A stretch of DNA of 64,000 nucleotides, taken from Gemmatimonadota bacterium. Lineage in GTDB: Bacteria; Gemmatimonadota; Gemmatimonadetes; Gemmatimonadales; GWC2-71-9. Every line of letters starts with the position of its first letter. The first letter of the stretch is position 1. The stretch spans positions 1-64,000 of the forward strand of contig SHZT01000013.1 of the NCBI GenBank assembly GCA_009692185.1, given 5' to 3'. Both the position numbers and the translations under genes were made by a program. The notes beneath the pieces are model-generated. The model was not told where the DNA came from. It searched no databases and worked only from the letters and a program-made list of their open reading frames with translations. Positions 17,480 to 28,345 of the stretch are shown here, piece after piece.

Positions 17480-20061
17480 CCCGCCGCGCGCGGTGGACCC
17501 AACTCGGCATTGTTGGCATCCTCGCGACGCTGCTCATCGGCCGCTGGCTCGCGGACCGCACGGCGGACGGGCTCTGGGCCGAGTCGATCGGCGCCGCCGC
17601 CACGCATGCCGGCATCGCGCGGCTCAAGCTCGCGCTCTGGTTCGGCGCGTTCAGCATCGCGGCCGCATGGTGCGTGGGCCACATGTACCTCTTCTACCGC
17701 TCGATCGGGTCGGTCCACGTTCCGCGGCGGCTCGGGAATATCGAGATCCTCGAAGTCGTGTCACGGGAGTATCTCCTCCTCGGCGCGGTGGTCGTCGGGT
17801 TGGTCATCGCGTTCGGGCTCGCCAACGGCGCCAGGGACTGGTGGTACTACCAGCGCCTGCTCTCCGAGCGGCGGGACCTCGGGCTGGTCGACCCGATCCT
17901 GAATCGCGACGCGGGCTACTACCTGTTCGTCCTGCCGTGGTACCGGATCGTCCATGAGTTCGTGACTGTGCTGTCAGGCATGATGCTGGGCGTGATTCTC
18001 CTCCTCTATGCCGGGGTGGGCGCGCTCCGCTGGCAGAAGCGCCGGCTCATCGTGAACGACCTGGCGCGCTACCACCTGGCCGGCCTGCTCGGCGTGTTCG
18101 GCCTCGCGCTCTTCTGGGGCTACCGTTTGGAGCCGCCGGAGTACGTGGCCGGTGTGCAAGGCGTGCCGCTCGATGCCGTCCTCATGCAGGTACGGATACC
18201 CGTGGCGCGCCTGCTGTCCGTGATCGCCTTGGTCGCCGCCGTGCTGTCATTCGCTTGGTTCCGGATCGCTAACGTGCCCATGGTGGCGGGCGTGTGGACG
18301 CTCCTCGCGGCTGCCTCGCTCATGGGCCGCTATGTGCTGCCGCCGTTCTCCACAGCAGTGCGGGCGCCCCAGCGGCTCGCCGTCGCCAATCTCGAAACGA
18401 TCATCGCGGCGCACGAAGGCCTGGCGTATGGACTGGCGCCGGTCGAAACGCGCCTCGCCGCTCCCGAAGACCAGGACCCGCGGGCGCTCGGCCGGCACCG
18501 GGCGGCCCTCACGGCGTCGCCCATCTGGGATGATTTCGCCGCGGCCGGGGCGCTGAACGCGATCGCGAAAGCCGAGCCGCATTTCCGGTTCTGGGAGGCG
18601 TCGCTGGACCTGTACCGGACTCCCAAGGGCCGTTCGATACCGGTATACCTCGCCGTCCGCGAGGTGGATCTCAACGCGGCGCGCGAGGCGGGGGGGGACC
18701 TGGCGTGGGATCGGGTGCACACGATTCCTTACGGCCACTCGACCGGCGTGGTCGCCATCGCGGGGGACCGCGTGCGGGATGACGGCTCGCCGGTGTTCCT
18801 GTTCGATCCGTCGCGGGCCGATTCAGCGGCACCGGAGGTGACCGACGTGCGGCTGGAAGACACCGACGTCTTCTTCGGCCCGACGTCAACCGAGTTTGCC
18901 ATCGTCGCCGCCGACTCCGGCCGGTTCGTCGGCGTGCGCGCCGGCGGGCTGCTCCGCCGGCTGGCGCTTGCGTGGGCGCTCCAGAGCCCGCGCCTCGCGA
19001 CCTCCGACATCATCGATCGCAACGTCCTGCTCCTGTGGGACCGCGCGGTGGACGCCCGGCTCGAACGGTATGCGCCGTTTGCGACGTTCGAGCCGGCCCA
19101 CCCGGTCTGGGCCCGCGGCCGCTTGTACTGGCTCGCCTCGGGGTACGTGGCCGCCGAGGGGTTCCCGCTGGTGCGGCCGGTACGGTGGCACGAGGACGAC
19201 GTGCGCTACCTGCGGGCCGGGTTTGTCGGGGTGGTCGAAGCGCATTCGGGACGCACCTCGCTCTACCTCCTGCCCGATCCGGACCCGCTGTCGGCGGCGT
19301 GGGCTCGGCTCGCGCCCGAGGTCGTCCGGACCGCGGACGAGCTGCCCGACGACCTGGCCGCGCACCTCCGCTACCCGCAGGAGTTATTCCGGGCCCAGCT
19401 GGGGCTGCTGCGGGGGCACGGCGCGCGGGAGGGCGCGACGGTCGGCGCGGCGCCGTTGCCGCCGTCCGGAGACCCCGACGGGGTCACCGGGCGAACGGCT
19501 CGGGAAAGTGGCGCGTGGTGGACCGGGCCGTGGATCGGGGACACGACGCCGCGGCTTCGGCTGCTCGCGGCCCTGGATGAAGGAGCATCGGAATCGGTGT
19601 CCGGCCTGGTCGGGGGAACCATCGCGGGCAAGAGCCCGGTCCTCGAAGTGGTGCGGCTCTCGCCCGCGGTCGAGCTCGCGACGGCCGCCGAAGTTTCCCA
19701 GCGTCTCGCCGGCACCCATGCGCCCGTTGTGGGGGTCATGGGGCCCCGGCGCTCCGTCCCGTTCTCCGATGGCGTCCTTACCGTCCAGACGGCGTATGCC
19801 ACCGGGCAGGGCTGGCCCCGCCTGGTGGACGTGATCGTGCAATGGGGCTCGATCGTGGCCCGCGGCACCACGCTCGAGTCGGCCATCGAGAGCGCGGTGG
19901 TGTCGCGCGGCCGGCCCGGTGAGTCCACCGCAGACTGGCTCTCGGCGCGCCGCTGGTTCGACCGGCTGGAACAATCGCGGTCCAAGGGGGACTGGGCGGG
20001 CTTCGGCCGCGCATATGATGAGCTCCGGCGGTTACTCGGCGCGCCGCCCCGTGCGCCGTAG
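17476..20061 (+). CDS. UPF0182 family large membrane protein
   Basis: 861 residues. About seven membrane helices occupy the first ~300 residues; a long soluble, probably extracytoplasmic, domain follows. WYYQRLLSERRDLG LVDPILNRDAGYYLFVLPWY is the typical UPF0182 (COG1615) signature, with later RPPQRLAVANLETIIAAH-like and GHSTGVVAI segments. Function in this family is not established. ATGA overlap with the hexomutase; last gene of the nuo-led transcription unit, followed by a 67-bp gap with the sucC promoter. Confidence 0.85.
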   Translation: MTRRARWTQLGIVGILATLLIGRWLADRTADGLWAESIGAAATHAGIARLKLALWFGAFSIAAAWCVGHMYLFYRSIGSVHVPRRLGNIEILEVVSREYLLLGAVVVGLVIAFGLANGARDWWYYQRLLSERRDLGLVDPILNRDAGYYLFVLPWYRIVHEFVTVLSGMMLGVILLLYAGVGALRWQKRRLIVNDLARYHLAGLLGVFGLALFWGYRLEPPEYVAGVQGVPLDAVLMQVRIPVARLLSVIALVAAVLSFAWFRIANVPMVAGVWTLLAAASLMGRYVLPPFSTAVRAPQRLAVANLETIIAAHEGLAYGLAPVETRLAAPEDQDPRALGRHRAALTASPIWDDFAAAGALNAIAKAEPHFRFWEASLDLYRTPKGRSIPVYLAVREVDLNAAREAGGDLAWDRVHTIPYGHSTGVVAIAGDRVRDDGSPVFLFDPSRADSAAPEVTDVRLEDTDVFFGPTSTEFAIVAADSGRFVGVRAGGLLRRLALAWALQSPRLATSDIIDRNVLLLWDRAVDARLERYAPFATFEPAHPVWARGRLYWLASGYVAAEGFPLVRPVRWHEDDVRYLRAGFVGVVEAHSGRTSLYLLPDPDPLSAAWARLAPEVVRTADELPDDLAAHLRYPQELFRAQLGLLRGHGAREGATVGAAPLPPSGDPDGVTGRTARESGAWWTGPWIGDTTPRLRLLAALDEGASESVSGLVGGTIAGKSPVLEVVRLSPAVELATAAEVSQRLAGTHAPVVGVMGPRRSVPFSDGVLTVQTAYATGQGWPRLVDVIVQWGSIVARGTTLESAIESAVVSRGRPGESTADWLSARRWFDRLEQSRSKGDWAGFGRAYDELRRLLGAPPRAP

Positions 20062-20068
20062 CGCTACG

Positions 20069-20097
20069 TTGCTTGAGGGACTGGGGCCGACTACGTT
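20069..20097 (+). promoter_or_regulatory. Predicted sucC promoter with overlapping direct repeat
   Basis: TTGCTT (20069-20074), a 17-bp spacer and TACGTT (20092-20097) lie 31 nt before the sucC GTG. The nine bases CTACGTTGC occur at 20064-20072 and again at 20091-20099, covering parts of both promoter elements, so a regulator-binding role is possible. Confidence 0.45.
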
Positions 20098-20128
20098 GCC
20101 CGCCTTGCTCGGCTAATCGGGAGAGATC

Positions 20129-21268
20129 GTGAACCTGCACGAATACCAGGCCCGCCACATTCTCAAGACCGCCGGCATCCCTGTGCCCGACGGAGACGTC
20201 GCCTCGTCTCCCGCCGAGGTCGAGGCGATCGCCCGGCGGCTGGGGAAGGGCGTGGTGGTCAAGGCCCAGGTGCATACGGGAGGGCGGGGCAAGGCTGGTG
20301 GCGTAAAGCTTGCCAAGGATCCCGCCGAAGCGCAGTCGGTCGCGGGCAGGATTCTCGGCATGCAGATCAAGGGCCTCACGGTGCACAAGGTGCTCGTGGC
20401 ACCGGCCGCCGACATCGCCAGCGAGAGCTATGCCGGGATCATCGTGGACCGCTCGAGCCAGCGCCCGGTGGTCATGGTGAGCCCCGCGGGCGGCGTGGAT
20501 ATCGAAGAGGTCGTGGCGAAGACACCCGAGAAGATCTTCCGCCACGCCATCGACCCCCGGTTCGGTCTGTTGCCGCACCAGGCCATGGGGTTGGCGCTCA
20601 AGCTCTACCCGGGGGTGGAGCAGGCGCGGAAAGCGGCCGACATTCTCCAGCGGCTCTACCAGGTCATGCTGAGCACGGGCGCGTCGCTGGTGGAGATCAA
20701 TCCCCTCATCACGACGCTGGATGGCGGGGTGGAGGCCCTGGACGCGAAGATCGTCGTGGACGACAACGAGCTGGACCGGCGGCCGGAGATCGCGGCGCTC
20801 CGCGATGCGTCGGACGAGGCCGATTCCGAGCGGCGGGCGCGCGAGGCGAACCTCACGTTCATCAAGCTGGAAGGCGACGTGGCGTGCTGCGTGAACGGGG
20901 CGGGCCTCGCGATGGCCACCATGGACCTGGTCAAGTTCTACGGCGGCCAGCCGGCTAACTTTCTCGACATCGGCGGGAGCAGCAATCCGCAGAAGGTGGT
21001 GGACGCCTTGTCCATCATCACCGCGGATCCGAACGTGAAGTCCATCCTGTTCAATATTTTCGGTGGCATTACCCGCTGCGACGACGTGGCGAACGGTATC
21101 GTCACCGCGACGAAACAGCTCAAGTTCAGCCTGCCGATCGTCATCCGCCTCACCGGCACCAACGAGAAAGAAGCCATGGAGATCCTCACGGCGAACGGCT
21201 TCAACGCCGGGACCGACATGGATGAGGCGGTGAAGCAGGCGGTTGCGCTGGCGAAGCAGGCCGCATGA
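20129..21268 (+). CDS. sucC: Succinate-CoA ligase (ADP/GDP-forming) subunit beta
   Basis: 379 residues. TCA-cycle enzyme, succinyl-CoA to succinate with substrate-level phosphorylation. Starts [20 protein letters not shown]; the ATP-grasp part has [16 protein letters not shown], and the C-terminal CoA-ligase domain has [20 protein letters not shown] and [19 protein letters not shown] start at 20129 with GGGAGA at 20119-20124. ATGA overlap with sucD. Confidence 0.97.
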   Translation: MNLHEYQARHILKTAGIPVPDGDVASSPAEVEAIARRLGKGVVVKAQVHTGGRGKAGGVKLAKDPAEAQSVAGRILGMQIKGLTVHKVLVAPAADIASESYAGIIVDRSSQRPVVMVSPAGGVDIEEVVAKTPEKIFRHAIDPRFGLLPHQAMGLALKLYPGVEQARKAADILQRLYQVMLSTGASLVEINPLITTLDGGVEALDAKIVVDDNELDRRPEIAALRDASDEADSERRAREANLTFIKLEGDVACCVNGAGLAMATMDLVKFYGGQPANFLDIGGSSNPQKVVDALSIITADPNVKSILFNIFGGITRCDDVANGIVTATKQLKFSLPIVIRLTGTNEKEAMEILTANGFNAGTDMDEAVKQAVALAKQAA

Positions 21269-22134
21269 GCATCTTCGTCACGCGCGACACGCGGCTCGTG
21301 GTGCAGGGCATCACCGGGCGCGACGGTTCGTTTCATGCGAAACAGATGATGGAATACGGGACCCGCGTCGCGGCCGGCGTGACGCCGGGGAAGGGCGGCC
21401 AGCGCTTCGAGGGCAAGGTCCCTATCTACGACACCGTCGCCGACGCGGTGCGCGAGACCGGCGCCAACACCTCCGTCATCTACGTACCGGCCCGGTTCGC
21501 GCCGGACGCGATCTTCGAGGCCGCGGACGCCGGGCTCAAGCTTATCGTGTGCATCACCGAGGGCGTGCCGGTCCTCGACATGACCCGCGTCCTGCCCTTC
21601 GTCCGGGAGAAAGGCGCCCGGCTCATCGGGCCCAACTGCCCCGGGGCCATTTCGCCGGGCCGCGCCAAGGTCGGGATCATCCCCGGGTCTATCTGCAAGC
21701 AGGGCAGCGTCGGCGTCGTGTCGCGGAGCGGAACCCTGACATACGAGATCATCCACCACCTGACCCACGCGGACATGGGCCAGTCCACGTGCGTCGGCAT
21801 CGGCGGCGACCCGCTCATCGGCACGAACTTCATCGACTGCCTCGCGGCGTTCGAAGAAGACTCGGGCACCCGAGCCGTGGTGATCATCGGGGAGATCGGC
21901 GGCACCGACGAGCAGGACGCGGCGACGTTCGTGAAGGAGAAGATGAAGAAGCCGGTCGTCGGGTTCATCGCGGGCCAGACGGCGCCGCCGGGGCGCCGCA
22001 TGGGTCACGCCGGGGCGATCATCTCCGGTTCGTCCGGCACGGCCGCGGAGAAGATGGCGGCGTTCGAGGCCGCCGGCATCAGCGTCATGAAACGTCCCGC
22101 GGACGTCGTGCCGCTCCTGAAGAAACGCCTGTGA
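21265..22134 (+). CDS. sucD: Succinate-CoA ligase subunit alpha
   Basis: 289 residues. Holds the CoA-binding Rossmann domain ([20 protein letters not shown]) and the phospho-histidine loop [13 protein letters not shown] near residue 245, plus [12 protein letters not shown]. Forms the heterodimer with SucC. Coupled to sucC by ATGA and to the next gene by GTGA. Confidence 0.97.
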   Translation: MSIFVTRDTRLVVQGITGRDGSFHAKQMMEYGTRVAAGVTPGKGGQRFEGKVPIYDTVADAVRETGANTSVIYVPARFAPDAIFEAADAGLKLIVCITEGVPVLDMTRVLPFVREKGARLIGPNCPGAISPGRAKVGIIPGSICKQGSVGVVSRSGTLTYEIIHHLTHADMGQSTCVGIGGDPLIGTNFIDCLAAFEEDSGTRAVVIIGEIGGTDEQDAATFVKEKMKKPVVGFIAGQTAPPGRRMGHAGAIISGSSGTAAEKMAAFEAAGISVMKRPADVVPLLKKRL

Positions 22135-23048
22135 GACTGATCGACCTGCTCTCCAGGGACCGCATCGTTGTACCGCTCAAGGGCCGAACACTGGTGAACG
22201 CCGCCACCGAGCTGACCAACGCGCTGATCGCCTCGGGCGCGGTGCCCCAGCCCGACAAGGCCGATCGCCTGCTCGATGCCGACTCGCTGCCGAAAGACGT
22301 CGTTCCCGTCGGGTCCGAGGCGTTCATGCTGCACTTTCGCACGGATGCCGTGACGGCCAACGCCGTCGCGCTCGGCGTGTCGCCACAGCCGGTGTACCGG
22401 GAGCAGGACTCCACCCGCGAGGCGCGGATCGTGGTGCTGATCCTCGCCCCGCTGGGCGAGGCGGGCGCGCTCGAGTATCTCCAGGTGCAGGGGGCCTTTG
22501 CCAGCGCGTTCTCGATTCCGGAAATCGTGGATGGCATCCTGGCCGCGAAGAAGCCGGAAGACGTGCTGGCCCTGGCGCCCCTGGCCGATATCGTCCTGCC
22601 GAATAACCTCTCGGTGCGGGACGTCATGGCCCGCGAGGTCGTGTCGGTGGGCGTGGACCAGACACTGGGCGAGGCGGCGAAGCTCATGGCCGGGGGCGAC
22701 GTGCCGGCTGTCCCGGTGGTCAACGACGCGAAGGAAGTCGTGGGGCTGGTGACGTACCGCGAACTGCTGAGCTTCATGCTGCCCGCCTACGTGAAACGCA
22801 TCAGCGGCGAGTTCCAGGCGGTCGGAAAGAGCGCCGTGAAAAAGATCCCGCCCAAGGATCCGCAGACGCTCAAGGTGAAGGCCATCATGGACCGTACGGT
22901 CCTGTGCGTCTCCGAAGACGACACGCTGGCCGAAGTGGCCTCGATCATGGTGAACAAGGACGTGGACCGGTTCCCGGTAGTGAGGGATGGTGTGCTGGTC
23001 GGGTTCATAACGCGTGGAGATATCGTTCGCAGGGTACTGGGCGGATGA
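22131..23048 (+). CDS. PTS EIIA-type domain fused to a CBS-domain pair
   Basis: 305 residues, cytosolic. Residues 1-145 resemble a PTS EIIA-Ntr (PtsN-like) domain: [20 protein letters not shown] at the start and His68 in [10 protein letters not shown], at the position of the phosphorylatable histidine. Residues ~155-300 form two CBS motifs ([20 protein letters not shown] and [20 protein letters not shown]), which in other proteins bind adenylates. GTG start, GTGA overlap with sucD. Its stop codon lies in the first unit of repeat array B. A role sensing phosphotransfer and energy charge is inference. Confidence 0.75.
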   Translation: MRLIDLLSRDRIVVPLKGRTLVNAATELTNALIASGAVPQPDKADRLLDADSLPKDVVPVGSEAFMLHFRTDAVTANAVALGVSPQPVYREQDSTREARIVVLILAPLGEAGALEYLQVQGAFASAFSIPEIVDGILAAKKPEDVLALAPLADIVLPNNLSVRDVMAREVVSVGVDQTLGEAAKLMAGGDVPAVPVVNDAKEVVGLVTYRELLSFMLPAYVKRISGEFQAVGKSAVKKIPPKDPQTLKVKAIMDRTVLCVSEDDTLAEVASIMVNKDVDRFPVVRDGVLVGFITRGDIVRRVLGG

Positions 23049-23123
23049 GCGGATAGGCGGATGAGCGGATGGATCCCTCGTCCGTCCCATCCGCCCATCC
23101 GCTCAACCGCTCATCCGCTCATT
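23040..23123. repeat. Inverted tandem array, 8-nt period (array B)
   Basis: Four octamers GGCGGATG, AGCGGATA, GGCGGATG, AGCGGATG (23040-23071) are followed by a short spacer and four octamers CATCCGCC, CATCCGCT, CAACCGCT, CATCCGCT (23088-23119). The sets are reverse complements, giving a strong potential hairpin. The left arm contains the stop codon of the EIIA-CBS gene; the right arm ends just before the ndk ribosome-binding site. Same unit as array A. Confidence 0.88.
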
Positions 23124-23136
23124 CAAGGAGTTTTTC

Positions 23137-23559
23137 GTGCAGACGTTGACCATCATCAAGCCGGACGCCGTTGCTGGCGGCAAGGCCGGCAAAGTCCTGG
23201 CGCATCTCGAGGCGGCCGGGTTCGTGGTGCGGGCCGCCCGCATGACCCGCCTGAGTCGGGCCCAGGCCGAGGCCTTCTACGAGGTACACAAGGGCCGGCC
23301 GTTCTTCGACTCGCTATGCACCTTCATGACCTCGGGGCCCTGCATCCCCATGGTCCTGGAGCGCGCGGATGCCGTGGCGCACCTCCGGAAGGCCATCGGG
23401 GCCACCGACCCGGCCCAGGCCGAGCCGGGTACCATCCGGAAACTCTTCGCCGAATCCAAGGAGCGGAACGCGATTCACGCGTCCGATTCGGAGGACAACG
23501 CGAAGCGGGAGATCGGGTTTTTCTTCGCGGAATCGGAGTTGAAGGGGAACTGGGCCTAA
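23137..23559 (+). CDS. ndk: Nucleoside diphosphate kinase
   Basis: 140 residues, cytosolic. Transfers the gamma-phosphate between nucleotides through phospho-His114 in ERNAIHASDSED. Starts MQTLTIIKPDAV. GTG start with AAGGAG immediately upstream of a T-rich spacer. It follows succinyl-CoA synthetase genes, a sensible pairing since Ndk balances ADP/GDP products (inference). Confidence 0.97.
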   Translation: MQTLTIIKPDAVAGGKAGKVLAHLEAAGFVVRAARMTRLSRAQAEAFYEVHKGRPFFDSLCTFMTSGPCIPMVLERADAVAHLRKAIGATDPAQAEPGTIRKLFAESKERNAIHASDSEDNAKREIGFFFAESELKGNWA

Positions 23560-23560
23560 G

Positions 23561-23589
23561 TTGCCCCAACCCTAACTGGCCACTAGCTT
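23561..23589 (+). promoter_or_regulatory. Predicted promoter of the yceD-rpmF-fab operon
   Basis: TTGCCC (23561-23566), 17-bp spacer, TAGCTT (23584-23589), then 9 nt to the yceD ATG. No Shine-Dalgarno in between, so the leader would be only a few nucleotides. The -10 is identical to that before kdsB. Confidence 0.5.
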
Positions 23590-23598
23590 TAGCGACCT

Positions 23599-24114
23599 AT
23601 GTTGCGTGTCGGGCTCGCTACGCTTGAGCAGGGCCCGGTCGATACCGCGGCGCGGTTGGCGGCCGATGATCCCCTGTTTGAAGGTCTGGGAATAGCCCTC
23701 CACGAGCCGGTCGTCGTGAGCGGTCAGATTGCCGCGGCTGGACCGGACAGTTTTTTCTGGCGGGGAATGCTGGAAACCAGCGTCGGGACCACCTGCCGCC
23801 GGTGCCTGACGCCGGTCGTGCGGCCGGTGGCCGCGAAGGTGGACGTGCTGTTCAGCGAGGATCCGGAATCCGACGACCAGTCGGTGTACCTGATCCCGCC
23901 CGATACCGAGACGCTCGACCTCTCCCCGGCGGTCCGGGAAGAGCTGATCCTGGCGGCGCCGGACTACATCCTGTGCCGTGAAGACTGCCGGGGGCTTTGC
24001 CCCCGGTGCGGGAAGGACCTCAACGAAGGGCCCTGTGACTGCGGTCCCGAGATACCGGATCCCCGGTGGAGCGGGCTTGCCGCGCTGAAGCAGCGGCTGG
24101 AGAAGGAAAGGTAG
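23599..24114 (+). CDS. yceD: DUF177/YceD family protein
   Basis: 171 residues. YceD-type proteins sit upstream of rpmF in most bacteria and are linked to 23S rRNA accumulation. Here GTTCRRCLTPVVRPV and the C-terminal cluster DYILCREDCRGLCPRCG KDLNEGPCDCG provide cysteines for metal binding, typical of non-proteobacterial versions. ATG at 23599, 3 nt before rpmF at the other end. Probably leaderless. Confidence 0.88.
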   Translation: MLRVGLATLEQGPVDTAARLAADDPLFEGLGIALHEPVVVSGQIAAAGPDSFFWRGMLETSVGTTCRRCLTPVVRPVAAKVDVLFSEDPESDDQSVYLIPPDTETLDLSPAVREELILAAPDYILCREDCRGLCPRCGKDLNEGPCDCGPEIPDPRWSGLAALKQRLEKER

Positions 24115-24117
24115 ACC

Positions 24118-24306
24118 ATGGCGGTACCCAAGCGACGCACATCGAAGTCCAAGAAGAACAAGCGCCGGAACCACGTCCGGGCGTACCCGGTCGCGGTGCA
24201 GGTCTGCCCGCGCTGTAATTCCCCCAAGCGTCCGCACCGCGTGTGCGGCGACTGCGGGTATTACGCCGGCAAGAAGGAAATTGAAGTGAAGGACTCGGCG
24301 GCGTGA
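24118..24306 (+). CDS. rpmF: 50S ribosomal protein L32
   Basis: 62 residues, zinc-ribbon form: MAVPKRRTSKSKKNKRRNH followed by VCPRCNSPKRPHRVCGDCGYY, with four cysteines as CxxC pairs. Sits between yceD and plsX as usual. Overlaps plsX by GTGA. Confidence 0.97.
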   Translation: MAVPKRRTSKSKKNKRRNHVRAYPVAVQVCPRCNSPKRPHRVCGDCGYYAGKKEIEVKDSAA

Positions 24307-25297
24307 GGATCGCGCTGGACGCGATGGGAGGAGATTTCGCGCCGGCTGTGCCGGTAGCGGGCGCGGTGGAAGCGCTCGCCGATCTTCCCGAGTCCAGCGA
24401 AATCCTGCTCGTCGGACGCACCAAGGACATCGAAAGCGCGCTCGCCAAGGCCGGCGGCCCGAAGAAGGGCCTCCGGATTGTCGAGGCGCCGGAGGTGGTC
24501 GAGATGGGCGACAAGCCCCTCGCGGCCATCCGGTCCAAGCCCAACTCGTCCATCGCCGTCGGCTTGAACCTGCACAAAAGGGGTGAGGCCGACGCGTTCA
24601 TCTCCGCCGGCAACACCGGCGCCGTCATGGCCGCCAGCACGATCATGCTCCGCCTGCACGAGGGCGTGGACCGGCCGGCGATCGGGACGGCCTTTCCCAC
24701 CGGCCAGAAGCCGGTCCTGGTCCTGGACGGCGGCGCCAACGTGGACTGCTCCCCGCGAGAACTGTTCGGCTTCGCACGGCTCGGCGCCGTCTACGCCCGC
24801 GACGTGCTGGGCCGGCCGCAGCCCAACGTGGGGCTGCTCAACATCGGCGAGGAGCCGGAGAAGGGGAACCTGGCCGCCAAGGAAGCCTACCAGCTCCTGA
24901 ATGGCGCCACCCAGTTCCGGTTCATCGGCAACATCGAGGGCGGCGACGTGCTGTCCGGCAAGTGTGACGTCGTGGTCTGCGACGGCTTCACCGGCAACGT
25001 CGTCCTCAAGTTCTACGAATCGGTGGCCCGTCTGTTCAAGGAATTATTCGGCCGCGAACTCGATGCCTCGGTGCTCGAGAGCGCCGGCGTGAAGAAGGCG
25101 TTTCGGGTGCTGGATTACTCCGAGTACGGCGGCGCCCCGCTCCTCGGCGTCCGCGGCGTATCCATCATCTGCCACGGCCGCTCGAGCGCCCGCGCCATCA
25201 AGAACGCCATTCGCGTCGCGGTGCAGTCCGTGCAGAACAACCTCTCGGATCATGTCGGAGCCGAGTTCGCGTCGTCCGCGAGTCACAAGGCGGCGGT

Positions 25298-25301
<4 letters not shown>
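24303..25301 (+). CDS. plsX: Phosphate acyltransferase
   Basis: 332 residues. Makes acyl-phosphate from acyl-ACP for phospholipid synthesis. Begins MRIALDAMGGDFAPAVPV and contains FISAGNTGAVMAAS, GANVDCSPRELFGFA and CDGFTGNVVLKFYE. GTG start; GTGA overlap with fabH. Standard rpmF-plsX-fabH order. Confidence 0.97.
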
Positions 25302-26292
<991 letters not shown>

Positions 26293-26296
<4 letters not shown>

Positions 26297-27219
26297 AAGC
26301 GGTCATCCTGTGCCCCGGACAGGGGGCGCAGCGGGTAGGGATGGGCAAGGATCTCGCAGACAGGTTTCCGGGTGCACGCGCCGTGTTCGAGGCGGTGAAC
26401 GAGGCGCTCGGCGTGAAACTGTCGGATCTCATGTGGAACGGTCCCGAAACGGACCTGACCCTCACCCACAACGCCCAGCCTGCTATCCTGGCCCATTCGC
26501 TCGCCGTTTCCGCGGTCGCCAGGGACAAGGTCCAGCCGGTCGCCGGGGCCGGGCATTCGCTCGGCGAGTATTCGGCGTATGGCGTGGCCGGCGCGCTCGG
26601 CCTGGCCGATCTCGCCCGCCTCGTGCGTCTCCGGGGCCAGCTCATGCACGAAGCCGGTCAGAAACGCGCCGGCACCATGGCGGCGGTCCTCGGGCTCGAT
26701 AGCGAGAAGGTGGTCCAGGTGTGCAAGGAAGCGAGCACGGCCGCCGAGATCGTCGTGGCGGCCAATCTGAATGAGCCCAACCAGACCGTGATTTCCGGAG
26801 ACCCGCCGGCGGTCGAGCGGGCCGGGGACCTTGCCAGGGCGGCGGGCGCCAAGCGGGTGGTGCCGCTCAAGGTGAGTGGCGCGTTTCACTCGCCGCTCAT
26901 GGCTCCGGCGCAGCTCGGTTTGCACGACGCGCTCGCCCAGGTCGCCATGAAAGACCCGGCGTTTCCCGTGGTGGCCAACGCGAGCGCGACGGCGGTTACG
27001 GATGCTGGGACGGCCCGCACCCTGCTGGACCAGCAGCTCGTGTCACCGGTCCGGTGGGTCGAGAGCATGCGGAAGTTGTCGGAAATCGGGCCAGGGGCGA
27101 CGTACATCGAGATGGGCCCCGGGAACGTGCTGTCGGGCATGGCACGGCGAATTGTGACCGGTGCCACGGTAGTCTCGCTGGGCACGGCGGATGAGGTAAC
27201 GAAGTTTCTCGATGGGTGA
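26293..27219 (+). CDS. fabD: Malonyl-CoA:ACP transacylase
   Basis: 308 residues from GTG 26293 (a GTG at 26290 adds one). Moves malonyl from CoA to ACP. Active-site Ser in AGAGHSLGEYSA near residue 89, conserved Arg near 116 in VRLRGQLM, and His in VSGAFHSPLM near 200. Its stop codon is followed directly by repeat array C. Confidence 0.96.
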
Positions 27220-27319
27220 AGCGATGGTGGATACGGCGATGGTGAATGGGGCGATGGTGCGTGGGCGCCATCGTTTCACTCACCATCGCTCCACCCACCA
27301 TCGCTTCATCCGCCGTCGC
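27218..27319. repeat. Inverted tandem array, 15-nt period (array C)
   Basis: GCGATGGTG recurs three times at 15-nt steps in the left arm (27221-27259), and its exact complement CACCATCGC occurs twice in phase in the right arm (27281, 27296) with a near copy at 27266. The arms meet at GGGCGCC. It fills the fabD-fabG junction and displaces any recognisable Shine-Dalgarno before fabG. A related 15-nt unit forms the signal-peptide region of lptA (array E). Confidence 0.85.
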
Positions 27320-27327
27320 ATTCTGCT

Positions 27328-28068
27328 GTGACCGGCCACAGTCTCGAAGGCAAGACGGCGCTGGTCACCGGGGCCTCACGCGGGATCGGCAAGGCGATCG
27401 CCGAGCGGCTGTACGCGGCCGGGGCAAAGGTCGCGGTGGTCTCGCGGGACGAAGCGAAGGTCAGGGCGGTGGCCGCCGAGCTGGGCGAACGGGCGGCCGG
27501 TTTTGCGGTCGACGTGTCAGACGGCGCGGCAGTCGCGAAGACCGTCGAGCTGATTGAAAAGGCGCTGGGGCCGATAGATATCCTGGTCAACAACGCCGGT
27601 GTCACGAAGGACGGGCTCCTCGTGCGCATGAGCGACAGCGACTGGGATACCGTGCTCGATACCAATCTCAAGGCGGCGTTCATCACGATGAAGGCGGTCA
27701 CCCGTGGCATGATGAAGCGCCGGTCGGGCCGGGTCATCAACATCGCGAGCGTTGTGGGGCTGACCGGCAACGCGGGGCAGGCGAACTACGCGGCGAGCAA
27801 GGCCGGGTTGATCGGACTCACCAAGTCGGTGGCGAGGGAACTGGCGTCGCGGAACGTGCTGGTGAACGCCGTGGCACCCGGACTCATCGACACCGACATG
27901 ACCCGGGATTTGCCGGAGGACACGAAGAAACAACTCCTTGCCCAGATTCCACTTGGCCGCCGGGGTTCGAGTGACGACATTGCCGGCGCGGTGCTCTTTC
28001 TGGCCTCGGATCAGGCGAGCTACATTACAGGGCAGGTTCTGGTTGTTGATGGCGGCATGGTCACGTGA
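27328..28068 (+). CDS. fabG: 3-oxoacyl-ACP reductase
   Basis: 246 residues, short-chain dehydrogenase. NADPH-dependent reduction of 3-oxoacyl-ACP. Cofactor motif TGASRGIG (14-21), NNAG (88-91), catalytic Ser141, Tyr154 and Lys158 (YAASK). C-terminal TGQVLVVDGGM. GTG start at 27328, 8 nt after the repeat array, without a clear Shine-Dalgarno. Confidence 0.96.
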   Translation: MTGHSLEGKTALVTGASRGIGKAIAERLYAAGAKVAVVSRDEAKVRAVAAELGERAAGFAVDVSDGAAVAKTVELIEKALGPIDILVNNAGVTKDGLLVRMSDSDWDTVLDTNLKAAFITMKAVTRGMMKRRSGRVINIASVVGLTGNAGQANYAASKAGLIGLTKSVARELASRNVLVNAVAPGLIDTDMTRDLPEDTKKQLLAQIPLGRRGSSDDIAGAVLFLASDQASYITGQVLVVDGGMVT

Positions 28069-28105
28069 CGACGCACTCTCCCCAACCCATCCATAGAGGA
28101 TTGTC

Positions 28106-28345
28106 ATGAGCGACATCGAGGAAAAGGTCAAAGACATCATCGCCGAGGAGCTTGGCGTCGAGCGGGAGAAGGTTCAGCCCAACGCGAGTTTCATGGAGGA
28201 CCTCGGTGCCGACAGCCTCGACACGGTCGAGTTGGTCATGGCATTCGAAAAGGAATTTGACATCGACATTCCCGACGAAGAAGCGGAAAAACTCCGCACG
28301 GTCGGGGATGCCGTGAAGTATCTGCACGCCAAGTCAGGCAAGTAA
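28106..28345 (+). CDS. acpP: Acyl carrier protein
   Basis: 79 residues, acidic. Phosphopantetheine attachment Ser37 in [23 protein letters not shown] at 28106 preceded by AGAGGA. Between fabG and fabF, as in many bacteria. Confidence 0.97.
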   Translation: MSDIEEKVKDIIAEELGVEREKVQPNASFMEDLGADSLDTVELVMAFEKEFDIDIPDEEAEKLRTVGDAVKYLHAKSGK

